Shown here: positions 1-11,967 of the stretch, piece after piece
Position numbering within the stretch: the stretch's first letter is position 1
How the letters are laid out: each line of letters opens with the position of its first letter
DNA from: Hofstenia miamia
Lineage: Eukaryota; Xenacoelomorpha; Acoela
Assembly (NCBI GenBank): GCA_004352715.1
Contig: SCFE01000052.1
Location: forward strand, 1,029,758 to 1,093,757
Length of the DNA stretch: 64,000 nt
Reading direction: 5' to 3'
The notes under the pieces: model-generated
Told to the model about the DNA's origin: nothing
The model's database searches: none
Seen by the model: the letters and a program-made list of their open reading frames with translations, nothing else
Made by a program: the position numbers and the translations under genes

Positions 1-680
1 AAACAAGACGCAGTTCGGATTTTTCTTTAATGATATAATTGAACCACATGCTCAAATTAATATTTTACAGGAAACTGTAGATAGTCAAACCAACATAAAT
101 TACCTAGGTGTGGATATTGATAATAAATTAGTTTTCACCAAATTCTTTCAGAACAAAATTAGTAAAATGTGCAAGGGAATCCGCTACTTGTATACGCGTT
201 GAGGCATCTATCTGTACATGTTGAAGTTTTGCACGCCTTTGTACTGTCACACTTGAACTATTGTTCATTTCTATTCATCAGTCTATCTACCCAACACAAA
301 AGAAACCGACTGAAACAATCAATTGGGCGATTCGTACTGTGTATAGTATCCCAAAATATGAATGAGTAAATTACATAATGAAACAATTAAACATTTTACC
401 TCCAGATTAAACTATAAAACTTCAATCTTTAAATCTATTCCATAAATTCATGTATGCTCATAAATCAATTAAGTTTCTAGATAGATTCATCAACAAGACC
501 AACAGAGGTAATAAAGCAGCATCAATACTCAGAAACAGCACGAAATTCTGGGACAGTTCCTATGGCTTAAATATAATCAAATTTTGGAATGCCTTAGATA
601 GTGATATAAGAAATCAATCTAAATTAAAATTATTTAACAAACTACTGAAGGAGAATCTGAGAAATGACGTTTATTTGTAA
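1..680 (+). mobile_element. LINE (CR1/jockey-like) reverse transcriptase C-terminal remnant
   Basis: Broken reading frames give, in order, the RT thumb motif INYLGVDIDNKL (about 98-133), then VLHAFVLSHLNYCSFLF in another frame (about 222-274), then the tail motif IIKFWNALDSDIRN (about 574-615) ending at a TAA near 678. This order is that of the end of a CR1/jockey-type non-LTR retrotransposon ORF2. At least two frameshifts and a stop (TGA near 200) break it, so it is dead. The 5' part lies outside the window. The exact clade is not resolved. Confidence 0.75.
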
Positions 681-1160
681 TAAAAGCGATCTTATAATTT
701 ACATTAGATTCACCTATTTTTTATTGTATTTGTTGACCATTTGTTTTTGTTCTTTTTTATTCATACTTATTCTGAATAGAATTATTTCGTTTTACCGTAT
801 TTTTCAAAACACACAATTTGACTTTTTATGATTTTATAACTTCTTATTTAACAGCAACCAAGCTCTGAAAACCATTTAATTTTCAGCGAACTGCAAAATA
901 AACCAACAGAAGAAATTTTTTCTTTTATTACTTTTGTCGCCCAAATATTAAATGAAGAACAATCTCAATTCTCATTTAATATTGACCTCTTGCGAATGAA
1001 AATAAATAAATATTCAATAGACTATGTCCTAATATGTCAGAAAAACTTGTTTTGTTACATCACAACTTCCATATCATGGAAAAATATAGCTTTTTCCTAG
1101 AAAATTTCATTTTTAAATCAAGTTTTATCTCAGAATATGTTATCCGATCAAATACGGTAA
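681..1160. other. Non-coding AT-rich stretch
   Basis: No ORF with recognisable content and no structured repeat was seen here. The ORF on the plus strand at 1034-1303 runs through the CCGGAT cluster and looks like chance. Confidence 0.5.
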
Positions 1161-1175
1161 ACAATTTAAATTTTA

Positions 1176-1236
1176 CCGGATACCGGATATCCGGATCCGG
1201 TTGTGTAATTGCCGATTTTACCGGATTTTACCTAGT
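1176..1236. repeat. CCGGAT palindromic cluster
   Basis: Five CCGGAT/ATCCGG-type hexamers are packed into about 60 bases, including the 12-base palindrome CCGGATATCCGG. Clusters like this occur near the ends of some hAT-type DNA transposons, where transposase binds. No matching second end was found, so assignment to a transposon is inference. Confidence 0.45.
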
Positions 1237-1696
1237 TATAATATATTTTGTATTTATCAAGTATAACTCGTTGTTGCCGATTATTAAGAAAATTAATTAT
1301 TAAATTTATAGCTTTACTATGAAAATTATAATACATAATTTCTCTTTTAGTATATCAAAAAAGCTTTACTTAAATCAAGAAGGGCAACGTTATTACATTT
1401 ATTAGAGGCTAAATTTGATTTGATTTGTTGTTATTTTGACAAAATTGCATTTTGAGCGATATAACCATTTCGAAACGAAAACTGTTTCTTTGAAAGAATA
1501 TTTTCAGATATCAATATGCATTTATTTGATTTAGTAGTTCTTCCAATAATTTATTTAAAAGATTAGCAATTCAAATGGGCATTTAAATGGTCACCTTTTT
1601 ATAAATAGGGCCTATGTCAAATTTCTTTAAAATATCAGAGAATTCGTTATCAGTAATACATGGGCTAAATGCAAATAGTAGTTGACATCATGCTCG

Positions 1697-1729
1697 AACT
1701 TCATGATATCTTGATGATATCATGAAGTT
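1697..1729. repeat. Perfect 14-bp stem hairpin
   Basis: AACTTCATGATATC at 1697-1710 is followed after five bases (TTGAT) by its exact reverse complement at 1716-1729. It is a perfect inverted repeat with a small loop and no T-tract or gene context. It could be the centre of a palindromic repeat or a foldback MITE relic. Confidence 0.6.
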
Positions 1730-2174
1730 GACTTTGATATCTAGTTAAAAACAATGCTTGTTGAGCCAAGGAGTACATTAGCAGCATTTTTGGCAGTTTT
1801 CAGAGATTACAGACAGTATTTCCAATAGAAACACTCCCTTAGTTCAATGTGTAATGGTAGGACAGAACTTTGATTGTGTTAGTAATTATGTGTCAAAAAT
1901 GCCTCAATCGCAACATAAAACACACTAAGCATCAGGATAAATATCGAAAACAGAATATTTTATTTTAAAATTTCTGCATTCAACTATGAATCACAATTTC
2001 ATTGTACAAAGTGCCAATAATTATTCTTTAATATTTTTTCAAACAAAGTTGCATAAGAAATGATCTAAAAAACCAAATTAAAAAAAACATTGAATATAAG
2101 GTCTCAGACACATCTAGTACAGGGCTGCAAATTTTCATTAGGATTGCACTTAAACTGGACTCACAAAGGGCAAA

Positions 2175-2210
2175 AGGCGCTTTGTATAAAGCTGTTCTTG
2201 CAAAGCGCCT
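2175..2210. repeat. Perfect 10-bp stem hairpin, GC-rich
   Basis: AGGCGCTTTG at 2175-2184 pairs perfectly with CAAAGCGCCT at 2201-2210 across a 16-base loop. The stem is much more GC-rich than its surroundings. No gene starts or ends next to it. Confidence 0.55.
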
Positions 2211-2271
2211 ACTTCTTTAATAATTCTAGGAGCTTTGTATGATTTCCCTTATACACAGAATCACGGATTTC

Positions 2272-2272
<1 letters not shown>

Positions 2273-2317
<45 letters not shown>
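2273..2317. repeat. (AAT)n microsatellite
   Basis: About fourteen AAT units run together. Similar (AAT)n tracts at 17.6 and 17.9 kb sit against reversed AATAAAGTC signals and look like LINE tails. This tract has no such partner. Confidence 0.7.
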
Positions 2318-5300
2318 GTGATAATAAATTTCTTATATTGCCACATATTTTTGAAACAAATTATATTGCGGTAAAGCTAAAAACAAATATATTAGTTGCG
2401 CAAAAGTAGGTCAAAAAGTCCTGTTTTAAGTAATATTCTAATACTTGATAATGTTTTCGCATTTCTACATCTTTTTCAGATTGGTTTTAGCCAGTTACAA
2501 AATGAATTCAGAATTTACACATTGATTTCAGCCATTTCTAAATTGAGTTCAGATTTTACATAATGACTTCAGCTGTATACAATCTGCTTTCAGAATTTTA
2601 CACAATAGTTCGGCAATATACAAATTGAGTTCAGATATACATGTATATTCAAAGACGACTTTTTGCAAACCAAATTTAGAACCTAAATTATAAGTACATG
2701 TAAATTACACAATATATATTTACTTTACAACGAAAAAAAGGTTAATGTATCCATAAACATGTAACTTTTTATTATCAATCATAATATTACTACCAGTACT
2801 GATCTGCACTAATGTGCCGCACATACTCCATACGGAGAGCCTTGTTCCTTTCATTGTTAGCATCGGCCATTATGTAGTGCACTTTCTTCAGTGTCGGCAA
2901 TCGCCCTTCTAAGTAATTATGCAACTGCAACGGTCACTTGAAAATGAAGAAATAAATGAAGATGATAACGAAAGCAACACTTTAATTCAATTACTTGCTT
3001 TCATGTTTTGAAAATCCTCTAGTTCGGCGAACCTTGTTATTTTATAAGTGTGAAATTCATATTTGGATTAGGCGAATGGTTATTTCTTCTAAAAAAGCTG
3101 AATTTCGAGTTGAGTTTATATTCATAAAACATTTTATCAGTCCTAGACCACCAAGTTGAGCAAATTGTCTGCTTAAGCTTGTAATATTTCTTATCATAGC
3201 CTTTTGCTCTAATAAATGGAAATCAATGTTTTAGATTTTTGACTGATGATGCTGCTTCTTCGTGGTTTCCTTCATGTTATGAGAATAACTTCAGATACAT
3301 AAAGTTTCCATGCTTCATCTATACATACATTATTTTGACCCTTGCAAGTTTTCATGTGTAGGGTATCCTCATCCTCAGTTTAGTATGCTGCCCATAACAG
3401 GTATGGTTGCATATCTTAAAATTTTCCAAAATGAAAGAAGTAAGTGAAAGTAATTGAAATAAGTAAATACTCCGTTTCTGTAAAAACAAAAGAGGTAATT
3501 GTACTGTTTTGACAATACATGTCTAAATCATAGTTTTGCTGCCACAATTAAACAGAATAATTCGAAATAATAATAACCCTGATTATTGATTTTAGCTTTC
3601 AGTTTTCTTCCTTTCAAAAAACCTCAGCACAAAAATTAGTGTGAATTTTTAACTACTATTTTTAACATTTTTAGTGGATTGAAAGACTAAGCTTAATTGT
3701 TGTAAAAGCCTGTGTGTAGAATTCTGCAATTATCGCTTTCAACCCGGTGTGTAGTGTTAAAATTCAGTCTAAGTTTCCACTTCAATAGCAGCGTAAGCAA
3801 ATCATGTATATACATTATGCATACACAAGTTATAATCTACTTCCGACATTATGCTAGGTGGAAGATATACGGTGCATATCTGCTATGCGATTCTAATTAC
3901 TAAATGTTTTGCTGTACAACAGCATTTTATGATATTATTAAGGCCATGATTAAGCCATTTCTAAATTATTGCTTATAAAATTTTGCTTATGTGATATTTC
4001 TTCGTCTAAGAAAAATTTTGATGTATCATGGCATGACCTTGACATTGACCTTGACCTTTTCGCCCAAAAATAGGCAAAATTTTCAAAAAATAAGAATTTT
4101 TAAAAAATTACATCAACAAAATATATATATATAGCCAAAAAATGGTCATTTTTAAAAACTTCTATTTTTCCCAAAAATTTTCTATTTCTTGTGATCTTGA
4201 TCTTTCTAATTCAGGATCTAAGCAATACATTTAGGAACATACCTTGAAAAAATCAGTTAAATCCATTGAAAATCTAGCTTTAGATATAGAAGTATTATCT
4301 ACAGTGCGGACGATAAGAGCTCAAAGGACATACAGAAGTTCATGATAAGTGTTCTACGTTCAAGTTTTCTATTGATTCCTATTATGTTCTAGCGTTGTTG
4401 TTTGATGAAAATGAGAAGATGATTGATAAGCTCATTTCTATTGCGGAGCTTTCACTAAACAAGTATGTCAATATAACAACTTCGTAAAAAATATCAGATC
4501 GTTTACTTTAATTTTTTTCGTCAATGGGTTCCGTATTGTTGGCTGTTCGAAAATTCCTATTTCTAAATTAGAATTTTGAGACTGAAGTAGCCTGTATTTT
4601 GGTTATTTAAATACAAATATTGTTATTGTTATCTTTAGAGTAATTATTGTGTAAATTTTCAAAATTCAAAAAACTTAATATGAGAAAATTACATATTTAT
4701 AAATGAATATCAAATACTACAAAAACTTCCGGTTGGTTTTTTTCCCGTGGCCAAAAATTTCTCTATGTTAAGAAATTTAAATAAATTGTTTTATTGTATC
4801 TATTTGAAGATTAATGAGTCTGAAAAACCTTTGTTGCTAGGGTCTGTTTCTAGGCAAAATTTGTGACTTTAACTTTCAAAACCAAGTTTTTAGCAATTTT
4901 ATGACATTTTTGGCTAAAATCGATTAGCATAAGAAAAGTAGAACATAGCTTATCCATACATTTATGGCCAAAACTGAATTTATATATTTTTAAAATTTAT
5001 AGTTTGATTAAGGGAGTCCCACCTTAAAGATGACAAGATTTTCCACCCGTGCTAAGGGTTGCTTTTCAACTAAATAATGTTCTTGCAGATTATGCATAGG
5101 CGAATTGGTCAGTAAAAGCTCATGCATTTGATCTTTTCTCAATATAGCACTTTTTGCAAAATAAGCATTGTGTATAATTTGCACACTAGTGTGAAATATA
5201 TTTACAACATAAACGTTAATTTATATAAATTTTGCACACTTTATTCCCTAAAATACATACTTTGCTAAACCGGCAAATTGATATCATCATATACGATAAT

Positions 5301-5468
5301 TCTGATGAAACTTGCTTTGAAACAGTGTAGAATTTCCAAAAATAATTTAGAAGCAAAATCAAATTTTTGCAGAAATTTTGCGGATATCCCCAAAATTATT
5401 GAGCAGAGAAAACAAATGGCTTTCAAAAATTTTGTAGTTTCTTAAAAATATAATTTTATTAAATTTTA
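2318..5468. other. Long intergenic stretch without recognisable genes
   Basis: AT-rich sequence with short, unconvincing ORFs only. It holds one compact array of TGACCTT motifs at 4034-4058 and a short (TA)n near 4122-4132. Confidence 0.5.
4034..4058. promoter_or_regulatory. Array of TGACCTT (nuclear-receptor half-site) motifs
   Basis: Three near-tandem motifs are seen: TGACCTTGACA, then TTGACC, then TTGACCTTT. In reverse complement they read TCAAGGTCA, the extended half-site bound by monomeric ERR/SF-1-type nuclear receptors. No promoter or gene lies nearby. Such motifs also occur inside marine invertebrate repeats, so regulatory function is unproven. Confidence 0.3.
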
Positions 5469-5469
5469 C

Positions 5470-5928
5470 AAAAAATTGTCAAATTTTAGAGTTTGGCTTC
5501 ATACGGTTAGAACTTTTGCATTAAACTCTTTGATGATGCGCAAAGTAAGCAATCAAATAGGAGGAGCATAGTCGTCTTGGCGTGCATATGTAGATGTCAG
5601 ACAAAATTGCAAATTGGTTTGTTTTTCAATAAATACAGGTGTATTTATTTAAACAAGTTGTAGTCAAAGTGGTATATTTATTTAAACTCCTGCTGCTANA
5701 AAAAATTGTCAAATTTTAGAGTTTGGCTTCATACGGTTAGAACTTTTGCATTAAACTCTTTGATGATGCGCAAAGTAAGCAATCAAATAGGAGGAGCATA
5801 GTCGTCTTGGCGTGCATATGTAGATGTCAGACAAAATTGCAAATTGGTTTGTTTTTCAATAAATACAGGTGTATTTATTTAAACAAGTTGTAGTCAAAGT
5901 GGTATATTTATTTAAACTCCTGCTGCTA
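5470..5928. repeat. Exact ~229-bp direct duplication around a single N
   Basis: Bases 5470-5698 recur, apparently exactly, at 5700-5928, with a single N at 5699 between the copies. The perfect identity and the N at the joint suggest two overlapping contigs that were not merged rather than a biological tandem duplication. Confidence 0.8.
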
Positions 5929-7140
5929 ATAATACAATCATTATGAACCTTATATTGATCTAAGTTATTGTTTATGTTTGCAAATTTAAATTTTATAATT
6001 CCATTTCATGAAGTTGATAAATTTTGCTTCTCTAGAATATAGATGGCTTATGGGGATAATATATGCATTTATTTTGACCATTTTATAATATCTAGATAAA
6101 TTAATGAGATTATTTGATTGTATTTACTGAAAAATGTAATAACAAAATTTACATCATCATGAACTGAAAAGAGAAAATTCCAGTTACCATAAACCGCAGT
6201 ATACCAAAATTACCAAAGCATTTACATTAATGAAAATTAACGAAGCTTACAATCCTAAACGAAAAAAATAAACATCTATTTTACATTTTAGCAGTGATAT
6301 TTGGAAAATATATTACTAAAATGCAGCTGATTGAAGGCACTCAAATATTGACACCCTTGGTGTCAAATAAAATACTCTTGATAAATTTATTTTGTTTTCA
6401 TACGCTGATCAAATGACACTTGAAAACATTGGTATTAATAATTATTGATAATAATGTAGTTTTTCAAACAACGATCATGTTTTCTCTTTGCATCATTAAG
6501 TTGAAGAGATTTACAAAAGAGCAGGCCGTGTCACTACGTAACAAAAAGTTCAGAAAATGAAGATGTTTCTGGAAAAAATATTCTTGAAATCACTTACAGA
6601 TTCTGTTCAACCTGCTGGATCAAACCCTATTGCAGATGTAAAGAATGCGTTGTTCCTCTAGTGGTAAAACATGAATCCCAAAGTACGGAGACTTACCTTT
6701 CAATCGTAATGAGTGCGAGAACAGCTTATTTCTTTCTCAATGAGCTTATCCTGAAAACTTTTGGTGAAAATAAATTTTTAAGCAAAATAACAGAGGGATT
6801 TTGCCAAAAGCAATTTTTTTGGAAAAACTGCAGCCCTCGGATAATAAATTTGTTCAATATGTCTCTTCAAAGACTCGTCTGGTGAAATATATCATTAGCC
6901 AAGAGACCAAAATGTGCTTCTTAATTTTATCACTTCATTCAAAGCCCCAAGTGTGAAATGATCGAAACACTTGTTTGAAATATCTTGGGTATATAAGTCA
7001 ACAAAACATAGTTAATATGCTAATCAGATTTCAGATATTACACTTGCAGGCATGTCACCAAACGTTTATAGAAACCTTTTGGATATAGCATGTCACATTA
7101 GTTCTATTTTTTTTAAAGTATTCTTTGATTATAACAGGCG
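5929..7140. other. Intergenic stretch, one unassigned 74-codon ORF
   Basis: No recognisable gene. The plus-strand ORF at 6661-6885 (74 codons) has mixed composition and no family I recognise. The region around 6535-6900 is slightly more GC-rich than its flanks and could be old transposon sequence, but I see no diagnostic motif. Confidence 0.35.
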
Positions 7141-7172
7141 GGATTTTTTCATTGAATTAACAAATTCAAAAT

Positions 7173-7590
7173 GCATTGGAAATATGGAACAATAACACCA
7201 ACTATATTGTTAAAAAGGCAGCAAAGCGGTTACATTTTATGAATTTGCTTAAACGCAGTGGTTGTGAAGTGAAGGAATTAATTTCTGTATATAATTCTTT
7301 CATTAGACCAATACTCGAATATTGTTGCCCACTTTGGCATCATGCACTAACAAATTCCCAATCCAAAAAATAGAAAGAATTCAAAAGCGTGCTTTCAAAA
7401 TAATATCGCCCAATAAAGATTATAATACTATATGCAAAATCTCAATTCACAAACTTTATACAATCGTCGTGAAGAAGAAGAAATATGCAAGCAATTATGG
7501 TATGAATTAACCAATGATGAAAATCATCCATTGCATTGGTTACAGCGAAGGGCGCACCCAGCTTTTTTTCTAAGGACTAAGTCTTAGCAA
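7173..7590 (+). mobile_element. LINE (CR1/jockey-like) ORF2 C-terminal fragment
   Basis: The first frame (7176-7373) carries NTNYIVKKAAKRLHFMNLLK and FIRPILEYCCPLWHHAL, the conserved end of the RT connection region (compare the family pattern ...RPVLEYACPVWH...). A frame change near 7370 gives KIERIQKRAFKII, and a second change gives ENHPLHWLQRRAH before a stop near 7588. Two frameshifts show it is inactive. It ends just before a (TA)n tract at 7601-7626. Confidence 0.8.
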
Positions 7591-8308
7591 AATATCATTT
7601 AAATATATATATATATATATATATATTGACATATTTTCATAGATATTCTTACATGCAAACTAGTTTATAAATTCATTATTCTGTAGATTTTCACTACAAC
7701 AACGGAAAAAGCATTGTCAGGGAAATTAAATAGTATACACTTTTTGACATGCTACTCAAAACAAAAAGGTTGATATTAACAAAATTCAACTATTCAATTT
7801 AAGGTTTACTATTTCATATATCTACTTTCTTATGTAATTTTTATAATTAAATTTCAACATAGCAAACGTAACCAGCATACTATGAATGTTTGTTAACAAT
7901 TACTAAAACTGAATTATTTTTCCCTACTCCTATTCAACCATTACTAAGATTGACTAACACACATCTGCTCCGTGGTTCCGTAGGTGAGGACGATTTCGAA
8001 CACAGACTGTTGTCCTGTTAACTGATCCTAATCTCAATAGGAAAAATTTCCTATGTGGTGGGATGATCTTTAAAAAATTCTTACTTTCTTATTTCTTAGT
8101 TATTCCAACCAAAAACTTAGGCCTAATTCTTGCAGGCTTGAATCATGCCCAACTCAACTTTTAAGAAAATGTGCTCACTGAAGTTGAAAATTCTGGATTG
8201 AATTTTTCAAGAATAGATAATACTGATGTACAATTTCAAAACGTTGTTTAAGAAATTGTATAATATCCACTACAATTGTTGTGTAATAGTTTATTTTTTT
8301 CAATTTCA
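7591..8308. other. Intergenic stretch with (TA)n
   Basis: Holds a (TA)n tract at about 7601-7626 and otherwise AT-rich sequence without a supported gene. Confidence 0.4.
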
Positions 8309-8437
8309 GCCCCTTTTTTCCAATAGCTCGGTTGAGCCCCAGCCCACCGCGGCTCCGACTTCAACTCCTGTTAGCAGAAGAGAGACCAGGACTGAGGATC
8401 ATGCTGTATTAATACTTTGCGTCCACAAATTACCTTT
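8309..8437 (+). CDS. Possible exon cut by a sequence gap, unrecognised product
   Basis: After a pyrimidine-rich acceptor (TTTCAATTTCAG, ending at 8308) one frame stays open up to the gap at 8438. It reads a Pro/Thr/Ser-rich stretch (VEPQPTAAPTSTPVSRRE) followed by DHAVLILCVHK. The stretch is much more GC-rich than its surroundings, which favours an exon or a transposon gene. No family is recognised, and the downstream end is lost in the gap. Confidence 0.3.
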
Positions 8438-9084
8438 NNNNNNNNNNNNNNNNNNNNNNNNNNNNNNNNNNNNNNNNNNNNNNNNNNNNNNNNNNNNNNN
8501 NNNNNNNNNNNNNNNNNNNNNNNNNNNNNNNNNNNNNNNNNNNNNNNNNNNNNNNNNNNNNNNNNNNNNNNNNNNNNNNNNNNNNNNNNNNNNNNNNNNN
8601 NNNNNNNNNNNNNNNNNNNNNNNNNNNNNNNNNNNNNNNNNNNNNNNNNNNNNNNNNNNNNNNNNNNNNNNNNNNNNNNNNNNNNNNNNNNNNNNNNNNN
8701 NNNNNNNNNNNNNNNNNNNNNNNNNNNNNNNNNNNNNNNNNNNNNNNNNNNNNNNNNNNNNNNNNNNNNNNNNNNNNNNNNNNNNNNNNNNNNNNNNNNN
8801 NNNNNNNNNNNNNNNNNNNNNNNNNNNNNNNNNNNNNNNNNNNNNNNNNNNNNNNNNNNNNNNNNNNNNNNNNNNNNNNNNNNNNNNNNNNNNNNNNNNN
8901 NNNNNNNNNNNNNNNNNNNNNNNNNNNNNNNNNNNNNNNNNNNNNNNNNNNNNNNNNNNNNNNNNNNNNNNNNNNNNNNNNNNNNNNNNNNNNNNNNNNN
9001 NNNNNNNNNNNNNNNNNNNNNNNNNNNNNNNNNNNNNNNNNNNNNNNNNNNNNNNNNNNNNNNNNNNNNNNNNNNNNNNNNNNN
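8438..9084. other. Assembly gap (647 N)
   Basis: Run of N. ORFs reported across it in several frames are artefacts. Poly-C sequence follows directly (9085-9093), which may explain the break. Confidence 0.95.
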
Positions 9085-9578
9085 CCCCCCCCCTCTGGGT
9101 GCGCCTCTGGTTACAGCCAGATGTCAAAAAGCTTGAAAATTCGTCTCATATAACAGCCGAACTAATTTGAGGAAACATTCTTTTGCAAATGTAGAGTCGA
9201 CAAGAAAATAAAATAGACTACTGCATTTAATTTAAAATTTGTCCTGTAAATTCGACTATAGATCGGAAAAGGAAATAAATTATTATTAATATTATATTAA
9301 AAAAAATTAGCATAAATTATGTTTTTCACAATAATCTGATGTTATCAAAGCCAAAAGAGCACAATTCATTTTGCCAGATGAGAGTGAATGAAGCAATAAA
9401 TTAATATGTATCAAGAGTGCAGGAAGCCTAAATCAATACAAGAGTGCAAATTTTCGTGAATGCTACTTTTGGAACATGTCCTCAAGCAATTATTGCCTGA
9501 AATTAAATAGTTGAAATATAATTGAAACACTTTGCGATGTACATGTATTATTTTTTCCTACAAGCCTGTGGTCAATTG

Positions 9579-9734
9579 ACCAGCCTATGCAAACCAAGGA
9601 CAACNAATTCACCATATTTCACTACAGGTAAAAATACAGAAACCGTGTCCAAATTATTTGCACATTTTCCAAAATATAATTTTATAAAAATTTCATTCAA
9701 AATTGCTNACCAGCCTATGCAAACCAAGGACAAC
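9579..9734. repeat. Short direct duplication around two single-N joins
   Basis: The 26-base segment beginning ACCAGCCTATGCAAACC occurs just before the N at 9605 and just after the N at 9708. A 102-base island lies between the two Ns. The layout indicates contig ends joined with unresolved overlap. Confidence 0.65.
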
Positions 9735-10359
9735 TAGATCAGTGACATTCCACCATGCCCCCCGTCAGGCTTCCAAATTTGATTTTGACTGGATAAATCA
9801 AAAAATTTTTCGTAAAAAATTGAAAAATTTAAAATCTAGGATCGTTAGGGTCTATTTTCTCAATATTTCGCCCCGCATCGGGTAATGATGATGATGTCCC
9901 CTGTCAGAAAATCCTGCGTACGTCCCTGAACTAGATTAAAGTCCCGTTTACACTGGTTCAACTTGAGGAATTCGTCAAGCGAATTCAATAGCGCATGGAC
10001 GCATTTACATCTGTTCCTCATGTTGATTTCATATGACGATTTTAATATTGGTAGGTCCTGTTTACATTAGTTCCTTTTTCGTTGATATTTATCAAACTAT
10101 TTAAAAAAATAATAAGCTAACGTCAGTCATTTAATAATCTAACACAGACCAGGCGTACAGAGCCGTAGCTATGGTGGGCAAGGATGGGCAATTGTCCACC
10201 TAAATATATTTTAGCCTTGTCTTTGTCAACTTGAAAAATGGGGGAAATATGCAACTACTCCAGAGTACACTGAAAATTTTTTTGTTTTACCAAAGCTGGT
10301 CGTGCCAGTATTAATAATGGAATTGAACAGAGCCAGCATAAATACGCGAAAACTGTCTA

Positions 10360-10394
<35 letters not shown>

Positions 10395-10442
10395 NAAATG
10401 AAATCAACATGAGGAACAGATGTAAACGCGACCATGTGCTAT

Positions 10443-11284
10443 TGAAATCGGCAAATGAAATCAACATGAGGAACAGATGTAAACGCGACCATGCGCTATT
10501 GAACTCGTCAAGTTGAACCAGTGTAAACGGGGCTTAATACTAGTTGTCTTTGATGCAAATTAAGTTGTGCAGAATGTTACACATTCTAGGTCTAAAGAAA
10601 GATATTGCGGAAGAGGATCGATAATGATTGAAGCGCATCAATTTGTGGCAGAAAGTATATATATATATATATTCAATAACGAAATGAAAATGATTTAAAC
10701 TTCAAATAAACCAATCCGGGTTTTGAGCAAATTTTGAAAACTAAATGCATTAAATTTGTCAATTTTTTGATGAAATAATTGAAAGTAACGCACCAATAAT
10801 GAATTTAGCACAATTTACGTAAATGAAAAAAGTAAACATTAATACCAAAATAAATATATTCTAAAATACATCAGTTAAATTCAAAAGTGAATTAACTTCA
10901 TCTTCACAAATTGGTTGTAAAATTTCGCTGCCATTAGACACAGGATGAACATCGTAAATAAAATCATAAATTGTTTCATTGTTTTGAATATAGCTTAATT
11001 TGAACGGAAGACAACTTTCTTGGTCCACCATCAGAATACGTTCAACATTGTTATGATAGTATGTGTATTCTTCAAACGTAGTACCGTTGTTTTCAATAAC
11101 TTTAGTTAGTTTCATGTTGGTAATATCATATATCATCTTTAGTCGAGAGTTCTCGCTAAACTTGCATACACAAGACGTCAAGCTTAAGAGATTACAAACA
11201 AATAACTTGTCATCAATGAAAAATGTGTAATTTTTGTCAACCGTTGTTTGAACGGCTTTCAAGTTTCCATTGTACACAAATTGT
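10443..11284. repeat. Near-identical ~0.82-kb duplication, copy 1 (partner 11968-12784)
   Basis: The sequence from the element end through the 3' two-thirds of the membrane-protein gene recurs at 11968-12784 with almost no change. One difference is AAA versus ACA, at about 10957 and 12483. Single Ns lie at 10395 and 12785, on the outer sides of the pair. This is either a very recent tandem duplication or two haplotypes placed in series. Confidence 0.8.
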
Positions 11285-11502
11285 ACTTTCTCTAGATCAC
11301 TTGTAACCGCATTTCCTTCAACAGATTTTGCAGTTATGTAACAAGGTTCACTTTCAAAGTACGTGAATATTCTATAGCACATCAAGATGGTACAAATTAC
11401 GATTACAAATATCACCATAATAAGACATATTACATCGGCAATACCATATATACATAAATAATTATATATATATATATATAATAGATTACCATTCATTAGC
11501 AA
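10861..11502 (-). CDS. Single-exon type II membrane protein, ependymin-like fold suspected
   Basis: 213 codons, intact, reading down from 11502. A hydrophobic segment (LIMVIFVIVICTILMC) is followed by a basic-aromatic boundary and an extracellular-type domain starting SEPCYITAKSVEG. The domain has several N-glycosylation sequons (NYT, NGT, NGS, NLT) and widely spaced cysteines, including SCLPFKLSY. The spacing of the last cysteines and the CxP motif recall ependymin-related proteins, but I cannot confirm that. The paralogue at 20909-21508 starts MKKLEYIF; here the N-terminus instead reads through a (TA)n tract giving YIYIYN, so the true start is uncertain. The 3' flank matches that of the paralogue. 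Confidence 0.6.
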   Translation of the reverse strand: MLMNGNLLYIYIYNYLCIYGIADVICLIMVIFVIVICTILMCYRIFTYFESEPCYITAKSVEGNAVTSDLEKVQFVYNGNLKAVQTTVDKNYTFFIDDKLFVCNLLSLTSCVCKFSENSRLKMIYDITNMKLTKVIENNGTTFEEYTYYHNNVERILMVDQESCLPFKLSYIQNNETIYDFIYDVHPVSNGSEILQPICEDEVNSLLNLTDVF

Positions 11503-11967
11503 TAATTATTAAATGGTTTCAATAGTAATCTGCCATTATGCATTTCTTTAGTTTGGTTAGTTCAAGTAAGGTCAATAAAATAATATATGTAAATTTAAAC
11601 TTACTCAAAATTTATATTTTGACTTGCGTAAATCATGTAAATGTTCATATGTATATTTTGATTGTTCAACTAAATTTTTTTCACCTGCGAAATATGAAAC
11701 TTAATAAGAAATTTAATTATTGATGAATATTTGGTTTATTGAAGCACTTGAAAGTCATTATTTTTAAAAATATTGTATAATTTAGTCGTTTTTGGCCTAT
11801 TAAAGTTGAAACTTTGCTTACTTTGAGGAATTCAATAGCAAAAGGCGGGTTTACATTTGTGCGTCAAGAGGAAAGTTGAACACAAAATAGATCGAAAATA
11901 TATTCCGTTCCTCTCCTCCGTGCGCTTTCGCTTTCAATTTTGTGTGGTGTTTACATTAGGAATCTAT
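11503..11967. other. Spacer between duplicated copies
   Basis: AT-rich. Contains GTTTACATTTG near 11848 and GTTTACATTAG near 11950, motifs shared with the ends of the TTAA-flanked element. No gene seen. Confidence 0.4.

Noticed and set aside
8226-9170. Long ORFs on both strands at 8.2-9.2 kb
   Set aside because: They are mostly run-through of the 647-N gap. Only the stretch before the gap (8309-8437) has any coding character.
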